Shown: piece by piece, positions 1 to 8,229 of the stretch
How the letters are laid out: each line of letters begins with the position of its first letter
Numbering within the stretch: the stretch's first letter is position 1
Translations under genes and position numbers: made by a program
From: Pyramidobacter sp. YE332
GTDB lineage: Bacteria > Synergistota > Synergistia > Synergistales > Dethiosulfovibrionaceae
Length of the DNA stretch: 64,000 nucleotides
Direction of reading: 5' to 3'
Assembly: GCF_033060595.1 (NCBI RefSeq)
Contig: NZ_CP133038.1
Coordinates: 1,240,001 to 1,304,000 of the forward strand
The notes under the pieces: generated by a model
The model's database searches: none
Told to the model about the DNA's origin: nothing
The model's input: only the letters and a program-made list of their open reading frames with translations

Positions 1-1644
1 GATGGCCTCGCTCATGTCGTTGATCAGCACTTCGCCGCGCCCCGTGCGCAGCAAATACATGGGATGCACGCCGATATGCGAGAAGATGAACTCGGTGCGC
101 ATCAGGCCGATGCCGTCGAACGGCAGGCGGCTGTATTTGCCGATGATCGAAGCGTCGCCCAGGTTCATGTAGATCTTCGTGCCCGTGATCGGAGCGGCCT
201 CCGCAAGGACTGCCGCCGACTGTTTCGCGGCCGCGCCCTCGGCGACGGGCGAATGAATGTCCTGATCCGAAGAGAGGTTGACATTGCCGCGGTAGACGAC
301 GCCGCGGGTGGCGTCGACGGTGATCTCCATGCCTTCCGTCAGGACTTCGGTGCCGTTTTTGCTGCCGACGATGCAGGGGATCCCCAGTTCGCGGGAAACG
401 ATGGCCGCGTGACAGGTGCGTCCGCCCTCGTCGGTGACGACCGCGCAGGCTTTTTTCATGGCCGGGACCATGTCGGGATTGGTCATGCCCGTCACCAGCA
501 CGTCGCCGTCCTTGACGCGGGCGATCTCCTGAAGCGAATCGATGCGCACCACACGCCCGTGGGCGATTCCGGGCGAGGCCGCCAGTCCGCGCACAAGCAC
601 CGTTAGAGTTTTCTGATCCATGATCGTGTTCTCCTTTTTGGCGGGTTCCGCTTTCAGGGTCGTGACCGGACGAGCCTGAAGGATGTAGAGTTTTTTCGTG
701 TCCCTGTCCTGTCCCCATTCGATGTCCATGGGAACGCCGTAATGCGCCTCGATGGCCTTGCCGGCCTCGGCCAAGCGTCGGACTTCTTCGACGCTCATGC
801 AGCGGGAGCTGACCGCGGCCGGTCCCAGATAATCGGCGACGTTCACGGTGGCGGTGCCGCCGGCCTTTTCCTTGTCGACGATCATGATCTTTTTGTCGGC
901 GATGGTGACGTCCAGCTCGGTAAGCGTCTCCTTGTCGAGAATGAACTCGTCGGGCGAGACCGCCCCCGACACGACCGCTTCGCCCAGCCCCCAGCTGGCG
1001 TTGATCATCAGCTGGCCGCGCTCGTTCGTGATGGGGTTGGCGGTGAACATCACGCCGGATTTTTCGCTGGCCACCATCTTCTGCACGACGGCGCACAGCG
1101 AAACGCTGAAATGATCGTAATTCTGCTTCTGGCGGTAATACGTCGCGCGAGCCGTCCAGAGCGAAGCCCAGCATTGCCTCACATGATCCACGACCGACGG
1201 GGCCCCGATCACGTGGAGGTAGGTGTCCTGCTGCCCGGCGAACGAGGCGTCGGGCAGGTCTTCCGCGGTGGCGGAGCTTCTGACGGCGACGTCGGGATCT
1301 TTCAGCCCCACCTTATCCGCCAGTTTTTCGTAGGCTTCGACGATCTGCTTTTCGATGGAAGCGGGAATCGGCGCTTTCTGGATCAGAGCCCGGATCGTTT
1401 CCGTCCTCTGCTGGAGCGCCGCCGTATCTTCAAAATCCAGGTCCTTGAGAAGGTCCGAGATCTGCGCGTTCAGGCCGTTCTCCTTGATAAAACGCGCATA
1501 GGTTTCGGCAATCACGCAGAATCCGGGAGGAACGGGAGCGCCGGTCGAGGTCAGCTCGCCCAGGTTAGCCCCCTTGCCGCCCACAACAGGAATATCATCT
1601 TTGCGTATCTCTTCAAACCACTTAATTGCATTGTAGTTTTCCAT
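1..1644 (-). CDS. ppsA: Phosphoenolpyruvate synthase, C-terminus cut by window edge
   Basis: Converts pyruvate, ATP and water to PEP, AMP and phosphate, feeding gluconeogenesis in the cytoplasm. I read 548 codons from an ATG at 1644 (GGAGG about 8 bases upstream) to the window edge; the family is about 790-870 residues, so roughly the last third lies outside. The N-terminal half is the pyruvate/ATP-binding domain ([12 protein letters not shown] near residue 22). The phosphohistidine domain carries [18 protein letters not shown] with the catalytic His at about residue 412. The start of the TIM-barrel domain (GLMRTEFIF) is also visible. The gene follows ppsR, 69 bp downstream of its stop, a standard regulator/enzyme pair. 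The N-terminus is of the PEP-synthase type, not the PPDK type. Confidence 0.95.
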   Translation of the reverse strand, partial: MENYNAIKWFEEIRKDDIPVVGGKGANLGELTSTGAPVPPGFCVIAETYARFIKENGLNAQISDLLKDLDFEDTAALQQRTETIRALIQKAPIPASIEKQIVEAYEKLADKVGLKDPDVAVRSSATAEDLPDASFAGQQDTYLHVIGAPSVVDHVRQCWASLWTARATYYRQKQNYDHFSVSLCAVVQKMVASEKSGVMFTANPITNERGQLMINASWGLGEAVVSGAVSPDEFILDKETLTELDVTIADKKIMIVDKEKAGGTATVNVADYLGPAAVSSRCMSVEEVRRLAEAGKAIEAHYGVPMDIEWGQDRDTKKLYILQARPVTTLKAEPAKKENTIMDQKTLTVLVRGLAASPGIAHGRVVRIDSLQEIARVKDGDVLVTGMTNPDMVPAMKKACAVVTDEGGRTCHAAIVSRELGIPCIVGSKNGTEVLTEGMEITVDATRGVVYRGNVNLSSDQDIHSPVAEGAAAKQSAAVLAEAAPITGTKIYMNLGDASIIGKYSRLPFDGIGLMRTEFIFSHIGVHPMYLLRTGRGEVLINDMSEAI

Positions 1645-1713
1645 CGGCGCAGCCTCCAAAAATTAAGATATTTATTGCTTGAAACCGGGTGTATCCCGCC
1701 TGATGAGAGCCCA

Positions 1714-2595
1714 TCACCCCAGCAGAGCGGGGCACCCCTGCTCACGAAGATAGTCCAGAACGACCTGAGCCGTCTCCTCCAAGGCGCGGCCCGTCACGTC
1801 GATCGCTTTGATCTGCAGGCGCTCCATAATACGGCGCGCGTAATCGAGCTCGGCTTTGACGCGTCCTTCTTGGGCGTAAAAAGCTTTATCGGGATCGAGA
1901 CCGATGATTTGCAGCCGTTCCCGGCGAATCTTGCGCAGCGCTTCGGGCTGGATGATCAGGCCGATGATGCGGCCGTGCGGCAGAGTGAAAAGCTCATCCG
2001 GCGGCGCCAGTTCCGGGACGAGCGGGACATTGGCGGTGCGGATGCCTTTGTTGGCCAAATACATCGACAGAGGCGTCTTGCAGGTCCGCGAAACGCCCAC
2101 GATGACCAGTTCGGCCTCCGGCAGGAGGTTGGGGTTGGCGCCGTCGTCGCAGGTGCTCGAAAACTCGAGGGCCTTGACGCGGCGGAAATAGGCTTCGTCA
2201 AGCTTGTGCTGCGACCCCGGCGTCCCCTTGGGAGGAATTCCCAGCCGTGCCGAGATCGTATCCAGCGTCGGACCGATCAGGTCGATGACCTTCAGGCCCA
2301 TCTCCCCCGCGTAACGCATCAGGGCCTCGCGCACCGACTGCGCCACCAGAGTGCAGACGATGATCGCCTTGTTTTCCTTCGCCTGCCAGCAGATGTTGAT
2401 CAGCTTGTCGATCGTATCAACCGTGCGGAAACGATGCAGCGCCACGACGTGCCGCGCCTCATCGAACTGGCGCAGCGCGGCGCGCGTCACGCTTTCGGCG
2501 GTTTCGCCCGTAAAATCGGAAACGATGAAGATCTCCAGCTTCACACCGTTTTGTTCGGCTTCAGAAGAGAAAAGTTCGTAACTGTCCGTACTCAT
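1714..2595 (-). CDS. ppsR: PEP synthase regulatory protein (bifunctional kinase/pyrophosphorylase)
   Basis: DUF299/PSRP family, 293 residues, the usual length. The family inactivates PEP synthase by ADP-dependent phosphorylation of a Thr next to the catalytic His, and reactivates it by phosphate-dependent removal. The P-loop-like motif GVSRTCKTPLS is at residues 167-177. The opening IFIVSDFTGETAESVTRA is typical. It sits directly upstream of ppsA in the same direction, so its target is the neighbouring enzyme. The ATG at 2595 is preceded by a GAGGG. This differs from PPDK regulators mainly by context, and the adjacent gene is ppsA, so I name it ppsR. Confidence 0.93.
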   Translation of the reverse strand: MSTDSYELFSSEAEQNGVKLEIFIVSDFTGETAESVTRAALRQFDEARHVVALHRFRTVDTIDKLINICWQAKENKAIIVCTLVAQSVREALMRYAGEMGLKVIDLIGPTLDTISARLGIPPKGTPGSQHKLDEAYFRRVKALEFSSTCDDGANPNLLPEAELVIVGVSRTCKTPLSMYLANKGIRTANVPLVPELAPPDELFTLPHGRIIGLIIQPEALRKIRRERLQIIGLDPDKAFYAQEGRVKAELDYARRIMERLQIKAIDVTGRALEETAQVVLDYLREQGCPALLG

Positions 2596-2613
2596 CGGTC
2601 TTCCCTCGGCTTT

Positions 2614-3681
2614 CTAATGTGGAACCGCTCTCCAGCGTCCGCCCCCTGAAGTATAAATAAGCGACTGAACCTGAAGTCCCGAAATCAAGCGCATCAATTC
2701 TACCGCGGCAATACCGGTTCTCTTTGAGATCTGATCCAGCGTCAGGTCCCCCTGATCGGCAAGACAGTCCAGAACCCGCCGTTCATCGTCGCCGAGTTCC
2801 AGTGGAGCAAACAGATCGAGCTGCCCGAAATGGCTGACATGATCGACGAAATCCGCCACATTGACCAACGGCGAAGCGCCGTCGAGGATCAAGCGATTGC
2901 TGCCCTCGCAGACCCGTTCGTCGATCCGCCCCGGCACCGCCCACACGTCGCGCCCCATTTCCATGGCCAGCCGCGCCGTGATCATCGCGCCGCCTTTGAG
3001 CGGCGATTCCACAACGATCAACGCTTTCGACAGCCCCGCGATGATGCGGTTGCGGCGGGGAAAACGCCAGGCGCGCCCCACAGTGCCCAGAGGGTATTCG
3101 CTGAGCAGCGCGCCGCGGCGCAGGATATTGTCGAAAAGCTCGTCGTGTTCCGGCGGCCAGACGACATCCACGCCCGTGCCCAAAACGGCCACGGTCGTCC
3201 CGTCGTTTTCCAGCGCGCCGCCGTGAGCGGCGCCGTCGATGCCGCGCGCCCCGCCGCTGACGACGGTCATTCCCGCGCGCGACAGCGCGCTGCCGATCAG
3301 GGCGGCGACTTTGAACCCGTAAGGGGTGCAGCGACGCGTTCCTACGACTGAATACGCCGACTCGAAATCCGGCAAATTCCCTTTTGCGTAAAGCACCAGC
3401 GGCGGTTCGGTGATGTCGCGCAAACGAAACGGGTATCTCTCATTACTGTACCATGAAATTAAAAAAATACCAGCGTTTTCCGCGCGCTCGATCTCCTTTT
3501 TGTGCCAGTTTTCCCGAGCCAATTTTTTCAATTTCTCGGCGCCGCGCTGAGAAACGATTTCGCCGTGGCGCAGCTTTTCAACGATTCTTTCCGGTCCGTC
3601 GGAGAGATCCACGTGCTGGAGCGCGTTTGCCGAAAGTCCTTCGCACCCGTTCAGCCAGACGCACAATTCCAGTTCGTTCAT
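2614..3681 (-). CDS. dprA: DNA-processing protein DprA
   Basis: Loads RecA on incoming single-stranded DNA during natural transformation. The protein has 355 residues: an N-terminal SAM-like helical region (1-70), a Rossmann-like DprA/Smf core with VGTRRCTPYG at about 113-122 and SGGARGIDGAAH at about 142-153, then a C-terminal winged-helix domain (about 295-355). The ATG overlaps the comM stop by 4 bases, so the two competence-type genes are translationally coupled. The pairing with ComM suggests possible transformability, but no pilus or ComEC gene is visible here. The stop lies 18 bp before the ppsR start. Confidence 0.95.
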   Translation of the reverse strand: MNELELCVWLNGCEGLSANALQHVDLSDGPERIVEKLRHGEIVSQRGAEKLKKLARENWHKKEIERAENAGIFLISWYSNERYPFRLRDITEPPLVLYAKGNLPDFESAYSVVGTRRCTPYGFKVAALIGSALSRAGMTVVSGGARGIDGAAHGGALENDGTTVAVLGTGVDVVWPPEHDELFDNILRRGALLSEYPLGTVGRAWRFPRRNRIIAGLSKALIVVESPLKGGAMITARLAMEMGRDVWAVPGRIDERVCEGSNRLILDGASPLVNVADFVDHVSHFGQLDLFAPLELGDDERRVLDCLADQGDLTLDQISKRTGIAAVELMRLISGLQVQSLIYTSGGGRWRAVPH

Positions 3682-5189
3682 TCCAGCACTCCCGAATCTC
3701 TGTAGGCCAGCGCTTCGGCGACCGCGCGGTCATCCACGTTTCGCTCCCCCGCGAGGTCGGCGATCGTGCGGGCGACGCGCAGGACGCGGCTCAAGCCCCG
3801 GCCGGAAAGCCGCAGGCGTTCGGCCATCGCGGTCAGGTATCTTCGCGCCTCGGCGCTCAAGCCTATTTCGCACCGCAGCATCTTCTCGGACAATTCCGCG
3901 TTGCACTCCGCGCCGACGCGTTCTTTGCGCTCCCATTGCCGCTTTCGGGCTCTTAGGACTCGGGCGCGGATTTCCGCGCTGCTTTCCCTGGGAGTTCCTC
4001 CCAGTTCGAGCAGTTCTTGCGGCGTCAAACGCGGCACCGAGACGTAGAGATCCACTCGGTCCAGCATCGGACCGGAGAATTTTCTTTTATAGCGCTCCAG
4101 TTCCTGACTGCTGCAGCGGCACTGCTCGAGCGGATCGCCGCGCCAGCCGCAGGCGCACGGATTGGCCGCCAGCACGAGCAAGACCCGGCTCGGGTACGTG
4201 ACGCTGCCCGCCGCCCGGTTCACCGTGATGAAACCGTCTTCCAGCGGCTGACGCAACGCCTCGATCAGATCCCGGCGAAACTCCGTGAATTCGTCGAGGA
4301 ACAGCACGCCGCGGTGCGCAAGGCTCACTTCGCCGGGGCGGATATCGCTGCCGCCGCCGCAGATGGAGACGGTGCTCGCGGTATGATGAACTTGTCGGAA
4401 AGGACGGCGTCGGTCGACGGGGGCCGACAGACCGACGGCGCTCCGGATCAGCAGAGTTTCGAGAAACTCGTCGTCGGACAGCGGCGGCAAAATGCCCTGC
4501 AAGGCGCGCGCCATCAGCGTCTTGCCGCTGCCCGGAGAGCCGACAAGCAAAATGTTGTGATGGCCGGCCGCCGCGATTTCGAGAGCTCTTCTCGCGATCA
4601 TCTGTCCCTTCACGTCCGCGAAATCCGGTTCGACGGCGTTCAACTCCGAAGGCGGCATGTTCTTGACGACTCGGCTCAACTCTTTCTCGTGACGCAGAAA
4701 GAGCAAAAGATCTTTCAGCGTCGGCACGCTGTACGCCTCAACGCCGTCGACCAGCGCCACTTCCGCGGCGTTGCCTTCGGGACAGAAAAGCGGCAGGGCC
4801 AGCGAACGCGCCAGCATCGCCGCAGGGACCGCGCCCCGGACGGGACGCACCCGTCCGTCCAGCGCCAGTTCGCCCATATAAATCGCCGCGCCGGGCGGAG
4901 AACAATATTCCTTCTCGCAGGCCAGAGCCACCGCGATCGGCAGATCGAGCAGACTCCCCTCCTTGGGCAGATCGGCCGGAGCGAGATTGACGGCGATGCG
5001 GCCGTAAATGGAGATATCCAGCTCGCGTAGCGCCGCGCGCACGCGTTCGCGCGATTCGCGCACCGCCGCGTCGGGCAGCCCCACGACCGAAAAGGAGAAC
5101 ATCCCCGACGTGATCTCCGATTCCACTTCCACCGGCAACGCTTCGATGCCGCGCAGCGTGATGCCTTGTATTTCAGCAGCCACGGTCAT
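3678..5189 (-). CDS. comM: YifB/ComM family Mg-chelatase-like AAA+ ATPase
   Basis: The protein has 503 residues. An N-terminal ChlI-like/Lon-protease-like domain (GMFSFSVVGLPDAAVRESRERV) is followed by an AAA+ domain with Walker A GSPGSGKT at about 217-224 and Walker B VLFLDEFTEF. A C-terminal Mg-chelatase helical domain follows (LSGRGLSRVLRVARTIADL). ComM family helicases extend heteroduplex during transformation. I chose the ATG at 5189 (MTVAAEIQGITLRG) because an AAGGAG lies 7 bases before it and the homologous N-terminus begins there; an upstream ATG at 5240 adds 17 atypical residues. It overlaps the yraN end by 17 bp and dprA by 4 bp. Confidence 0.93.
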   Translation of the reverse strand: MTVAAEIQGITLRGIEALPVEVESEITSGMFSFSVVGLPDAAVRESRERVRAALRELDISIYGRIAVNLAPADLPKEGSLLDLPIAVALACEKEYCSPPGAAIYMGELALDGRVRPVRGAVPAAMLARSLALPLFCPEGNAAEVALVDGVEAYSVPTLKDLLLFLRHEKELSRVVKNMPPSELNAVEPDFADVKGQMIARRALEIAAAGHHNILLVGSPGSGKTLMARALQGILPPLSDDEFLETLLIRSAVGLSAPVDRRRPFRQVHHTASTVSICGGGSDIRPGEVSLAHRGVLFLDEFTEFRRDLIEALRQPLEDGFITVNRAAGSVTYPSRVLLVLAANPCACGWRGDPLEQCRCSSQELERYKRKFSGPMLDRVDLYVSVPRLTPQELLELGGTPRESSAEIRARVLRARKRQWERKERVGAECNAELSEKMLRCEIGLSAEARRYLTAMAERLRLSGRGLSRVLRVARTIADLAGERNVDDRAVAEALAYRDSGVLE

Positions 5190-5667
5190 CCGCTCCTTCC
5201 ATTTCCAGATATCTGAGCCACCGCAAATGCCAGCGTTCATGATCCACGTCGACGCTGACCAGATCCATCCGCCATTCGCCGCGCCACCGACGCCGCAGCG
5301 TATAGAGCTCGGCGCCGCGGACCAGGCGTTTCCATTTCAGCGGTCCGATCGAATCCTGCGCCGACATGACGGGATTTTTGCGCCGGCAGCGCACCTCCAC
5401 AAAGACGAGCACGTTCCCTTCCAGAGCGATCAGATCCAGCTCGGAGAAGCGTTCTCTGACGTTGCGTTCCAAAATCTTCAGCCCTCGCGCTTGCAAAAAA
5501 GCGGCGGCCAGTTCCTCAGCCCACCGGCCGACGGCCGCGCGCTGCTTCGCCAGAAAAAAAGCCCGCTCGGCCTGCGTCAGGATACCGCTCTCGGTATCTT
5601 TCGCAGGCCGCGCAGGCTTCAGCAGCCGGCCGATCCGCTCTTTAAGATTCAACGTGAGTTGTCTCAT
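5173..5667 (-). CDS. yraN: YraN family endonuclease-like protein (UPF0102)
   Basis: The protein has 164 residues. The YraN fold (restriction-endonuclease-like) is visible in the second half: GRWAEELAAAFLQARGLKILERN, then ELDLIALEGNVLVFVEVRCR, which carries the E-D-(E)-V-K-like active-site pattern. The last active-site position is Arg (EVRCR) instead of the more common Lys. About 45 residues precede the domain and are rich in basic residues. I chose the ATG at 5667 because AGAGG lies upstream; the longer reading to 5811 would run inside rnhB. The biological role of the family is not well defined. It sits in the conserved rnhB-yraN-comM-dprA cluster. Confidence 0.88.
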   Translation of the reverse strand: MRQLTLNLKERIGRLLKPARPAKDTESGILTQAERAFFLAKQRAAVGRWAEELAAAFLQARGLKILERNVRERFSELDLIALEGNVLVFVEVRCRRKNPVMSAQDSIGPLKWKRLVRGAELYTLRRRWRGEWRMDLVSVDVDHERWHLRWLRYLEMEGADDRGC

Positions 5668-5707
5668 GACAGCGCCTCTTGTAAAGAAATGGGGATTCGC
5701 AGGAAGG

Positions 5708-6268
5708 TTACCTCCAGGAAAAACTTCTTCTATGAATCGGCGTTGGCCCCAGTTCGGCAATCGCGCGGCGATGCGCCTCGGTCCCGTAACCTTTGTGCCG
5801 GGCAAAGCCATAATCGGGATAGATACCGTCGTAGACCGTCATCACGCGGTCACGAAGCACTTTGGCGACGACGGAAGCCGCGGAAATCTGCGGATAGATA
5901 TCGTCGCCGCCGACGACCGCCTGCTGATAGACGTTCAGGCCGGGGATCTCCTGGTTGCCGTCGACGATCACGCCGTCGACGTCAAGCGGGAGCCTTTCGA
6001 CCGCACGGCGCATCGCCCACAAAGTCGCCCGCAGGATGTTCAGCCGGTCGATCCGTTCGGCCGGCGCCGACGCGGCGCGCCAGACGACGTTCAGTTCGAG
6101 CATGCGCGCCAGTACTTTTTCGCGCCGCGGCGGCGTCATTTTTTTCGAGTCGCGGAGCCCCAGACCGACCAGTTCTTCCCGCTGCGCTTCCGTCAGCACG
6201 ACCGCCGCCGCCACGACGGGACCGGCCAGAGGGCCTCGCCCCGCTTCGTCGACCCCTGCCAGAATCAC
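5708..6268 (-). CDS. rnhB: Ribonuclease HII
   Basis: Cleaves RNA in RNA/DNA hybrids and excises misincorporated ribonucleotides. The protein has 186 residues, slightly short but complete. Active-site motifs: GVDEAGRGPLAGPVVAAAV at residues 5-23 with Asp7 and Glu8, VIVDGNQEIPG for the third acidic residue, and ISAASVVAKVLRD with the fourth acid. The ATG overlaps the rbgA stop by 4 bases (ATGA), so the genes are coupled. The cluster order rbgA-rnhB-yraN is common in Firmicutes and relatives. Confidence 0.95.
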   Translation of the reverse strand: MILAGVDEAGRGPLAGPVVAAAVVLTEAQREELVGLGLRDSKKMTPPRREKVLARMLELNVVWRAASAPAERIDRLNILRATLWAMRRAVERLPLDVDGVIVDGNQEIPGLNVYQQAVVGGDDIYPQISAASVVAKVLRDRVMTVYDGIYPDYGFARHKGYGTEAHRRAIAELGPTPIHRRSFSWR

Positions 6269-7131
6269 TCGTCTTCATCCCCATCTTCCGGCGCCTGAAG
6301 TCTTTCGGCCGCCGGCATCGTCGGACTCTCCAGCGAAAGATTGCCCAGCTTCCCCGTGGAGAACGATTCGAGAAAACGCCGGCCGGCGAGCGTATAATCG
6401 ACCATCCCGCCGCTGACGAGACAGCCCAATCGGCGTCCGACGGCTTCGAGAACGGCCGCCGTGTCTTCCGGGTCGGCGGGGACGCCCCACTTCTCTTCGA
6501 TAAAATGCCAGAGCCCCTGCCGCTGCAGATAATCGATCAAAGAGCAGGCGACCGTGTCGTAGCCGCCGATCACGTCCGCCTTGGAACAGCCGAGCCAGGC
6601 CAGGGCCCTTTGGACGGCCGCGCCCGAGCGCGGATCGAGGATGCCGGGCGAATCGACGACCAGAAAATCGCCGCCGCGGTACCAGGAAACGCCGCGGGTG
6701 ATGCCGGGGATGCCGCCGACCGGCGCGGATTTTTTGCCGATCAGCAAATTCAGCAGCGCCGATTTGCCCACGTTGGGGATCCCCACGACCGCGACCCGCA
6801 GCTCGCGATATTTGGGCTTGCAGCGCGTGAAGGCCTGCTTCAAAGGCGCGATCTGCCGTGACAGCAGATCGAACGCCCACGCCTCGCGCCTGTTATTTTT
6901 ATAATGACCGAGCCATTGCGCCGTGATGTCCTTGTCCGCCAGATCCCGTTTGGTCATGACGATCCAGACGGGCCGGCGCCGCGCAAATTTTTTCGTCAGC
7001 GGCGACGCGGTCAGCTCGGGGGCGCGCGCGTCGCGGACCTCGACGATCACGTCGAGCTTGTCGAGAAGTTCTTCCAGCTGCCGGGTGCCCTTGGCCATGT
7101 GGCCGGGGAACCACGCCGTCCTGCCCGCCAT
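6265..7131 (-). CDS. rbgA: Ribosome biogenesis GTPase RbgA/YlqF
   Basis: Circularly permuted GTPase for late assembly of the 50S subunit, 288 residues. Motif order is permuted as expected: G4 TKRDLAD first, then the P-loop VVGIPNVGKSALLN, then G2/G3 VGGIPGITRGVSW and DSPGIL. The N-terminal WFPGHMAKGTRQLEELLDKLDVIVEVRDARAPE is the family signature. I chose the ATG at 7131, which overlaps the lepB stop by one base (TAATG); upstream in-frame codons run inside lepB. The C-terminal tail ends in an acidic stretch (EDGDEDE). Confidence 0.94.
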   Translation of the reverse strand: MAGRTAWFPGHMAKGTRQLEELLDKLDVIVEVRDARAPELTASPLTKKFARRRPVWIVMTKRDLADKDITAQWLGHYKNNRREAWAFDLLSRQIAPLKQAFTRCKPKYRELRVAVVGIPNVGKSALLNLLIGKKSAPVGGIPGITRGVSWYRGGDFLVVDSPGILDPRSGAAVQRALAWLGCSKADVIGGYDTVACSLIDYLQRQGLWHFIEEKWGVPADPEDTAAVLEAVGRRLGCLVSGGMVDYTLAGRRFLESFSTGKLGNLSLESPTMPAAERLQAPEDGDEDE

Positions 7132-7702
7132 TATTTTACCAGCCCGATCCTGCTCAGCGGCCAGTAGCGCAGGATCACGGGACCGCGGATATTCTGTTCG
7201 GGCACGTAGCCCCAATAACGGCTGTCGGCCGAGTTCGGACGGTTGTCGCCGAGCGCGATGTACGACTTTTCGGGCACGACGACCGGCGCATGATTGTACG
7301 TGTCGCGGAACGTCACGTAGGGTTCGTCGACTTTCCGGTCGTTGATCCAGACGACGCCGTTCCGTACCTCGAATTTATCGCCGGGCAGGGCGATCAGGCG
7401 CTTCACGTAATCGACGCCGGGATCTTTGGGATACTTGAAGACAAAGATGTCCCGCGGCGCGGAGAACGGAGCAGATATTCGAATTTGCAGACCAGAACGC
7501 GATCTCCCTCAAGGAGCGTGGGAAGCATCGAACCGCTGGGGATCCAAAAAGCCTGGATGACGAACGTCTTCAGAAGCAGGGCCAGGACGACCGCCCAGAT
7601 CACGGTCTCCAACGTTTCGCGAAGCCACGCCGCGGGAATCATCTTTTCCCAAAGTCTCACGGCGGGAGCGATCAAATTCTCCCACCATTCCCTGATCACC
7701 AT
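7131..7702 (-). pseudogene. lepB: Signal peptidase I, reading frame broken by a 1-base loss
   Basis: Signal peptidase I removes signal peptides at the outer face of the inner membrane. Translation from the ATG at 7702 (GGAGG 7 bases upstream) gives a membrane segment at about 30-52 and the catalytic Ser box PSGSMLPTLLEGDRV (Ser58). The frame then fails after SPRRG and ends in a stop. Adding one base at the CCC at 7451-7453 (GGG on the coding strand) restores RRGDIFVFKYPKDP and the catalytic Lys box YVKRLIALPGDKFE (Lys about 101). It also restores the GDNRPNSADSRYWG box, giving a normal 190-residue enzyme. As read, Ser and Lys are in different frames, so no active enzyme results. Because LepB is normally essential, a sequencing error or a second lepB elsewhere is likely. 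Confidence 0.88.
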
Positions 7703-7746
7703 ACCATTACCTCCAGACAGAAAGTTCTTCTTCAAAAGTAAACATC

Positions 7747-8229
7747 TTACCGAGAGCTTGTCCGCGTGAGCAAACCGCGCAGGGACAGCTTCAAAGACTC
7801 GCCGGTGTTTTTGCCGCCCGCTTCGCAGGCCGTGACGGTAAATGCCGGCGTGATCGTATGCGTCTGCCAGCGATACGTGAAATTCCGACGATCCACATTC
7901 AGACGCCAGCGCACCTGCACGTTCGCGCTGAACTTCTCTCCTGCCGCGCTGCCCGAATGTCTGCCGAGCCAGCGCAGCGTCATGAAATGCGGCGCGGACA
8001 AATCCGAGGGCATGTAAACGCTCAGATAAAAACTGCATCGCCAGCGGTCAGCCCGGGCTATGGCCGAATCGAGCCACTGCATCAGATCGTCCATGTCCCT
8101 CCTGGCCAGGTCCTGGACGGATTCGGTGCGCAGCGTATTGAAAAGTCCCGCCGAAAGCGTGAGGACGATCGCCATGCCGATCAAGACTTCCGCGAGAGAA
8201 AAAGCTTTCCGCCGCCGTCCCCGCGTCAT
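7747..8229 (-). CDS. Prepilin-like protein with type IV N-methylation signal
   Basis: The protein has 160 residues. The N-terminus has a short basic leader, then the type IV pilin/pseudopilin hydrophobic helix: RRRKA followed by FSLAEVLIGMAIVLTLSAG, with Glu at +5 of the mature protein. The residue before the cut is Ala, where most prepilins have Gly. The rest is soluble, Trp/Arg-rich and without a recognisable family, with two Cys. It overlaps the upstream CapD-like gene by 4 bases. No pilus assembly ATPase, prepilin peptidase or secretin is in the window, so the machine that would use it is elsewhere. It could be a minor pilin or a pseudopilin. Confidence 0.75.
   Translation of the reverse strand: MTRGRRRKAFSLAEVLIGMAIVLTLSAGLFNTLRTESVQDLARRDMDDLMQWLDSAIARADRWRCSFYLSVYMPSDLSAPHFMTLRWLGRHSGSAAGEKFSANVQVRWRLNVDRRNFTYRWQTHTITPAFTVTACEAGGKNTGESLKLSLRGLLTRTSSR

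Noticed and set aside
5668-5811. A longer YraN start at 5811
   Set aside because: It would add 48 residues that overlap rnhB in another frame and are not YraN-like. A better ribosome binding site precedes 5667.
7440-7460. Programmed ribosomal frameshifting as the explanation for the split lepB
   Set aside because: I see no slippery heptamer or clear downstream pseudoknot, and the needed shift matches a simple one-base loss in a G run. A second gene in the window shows the same kind of lesion.
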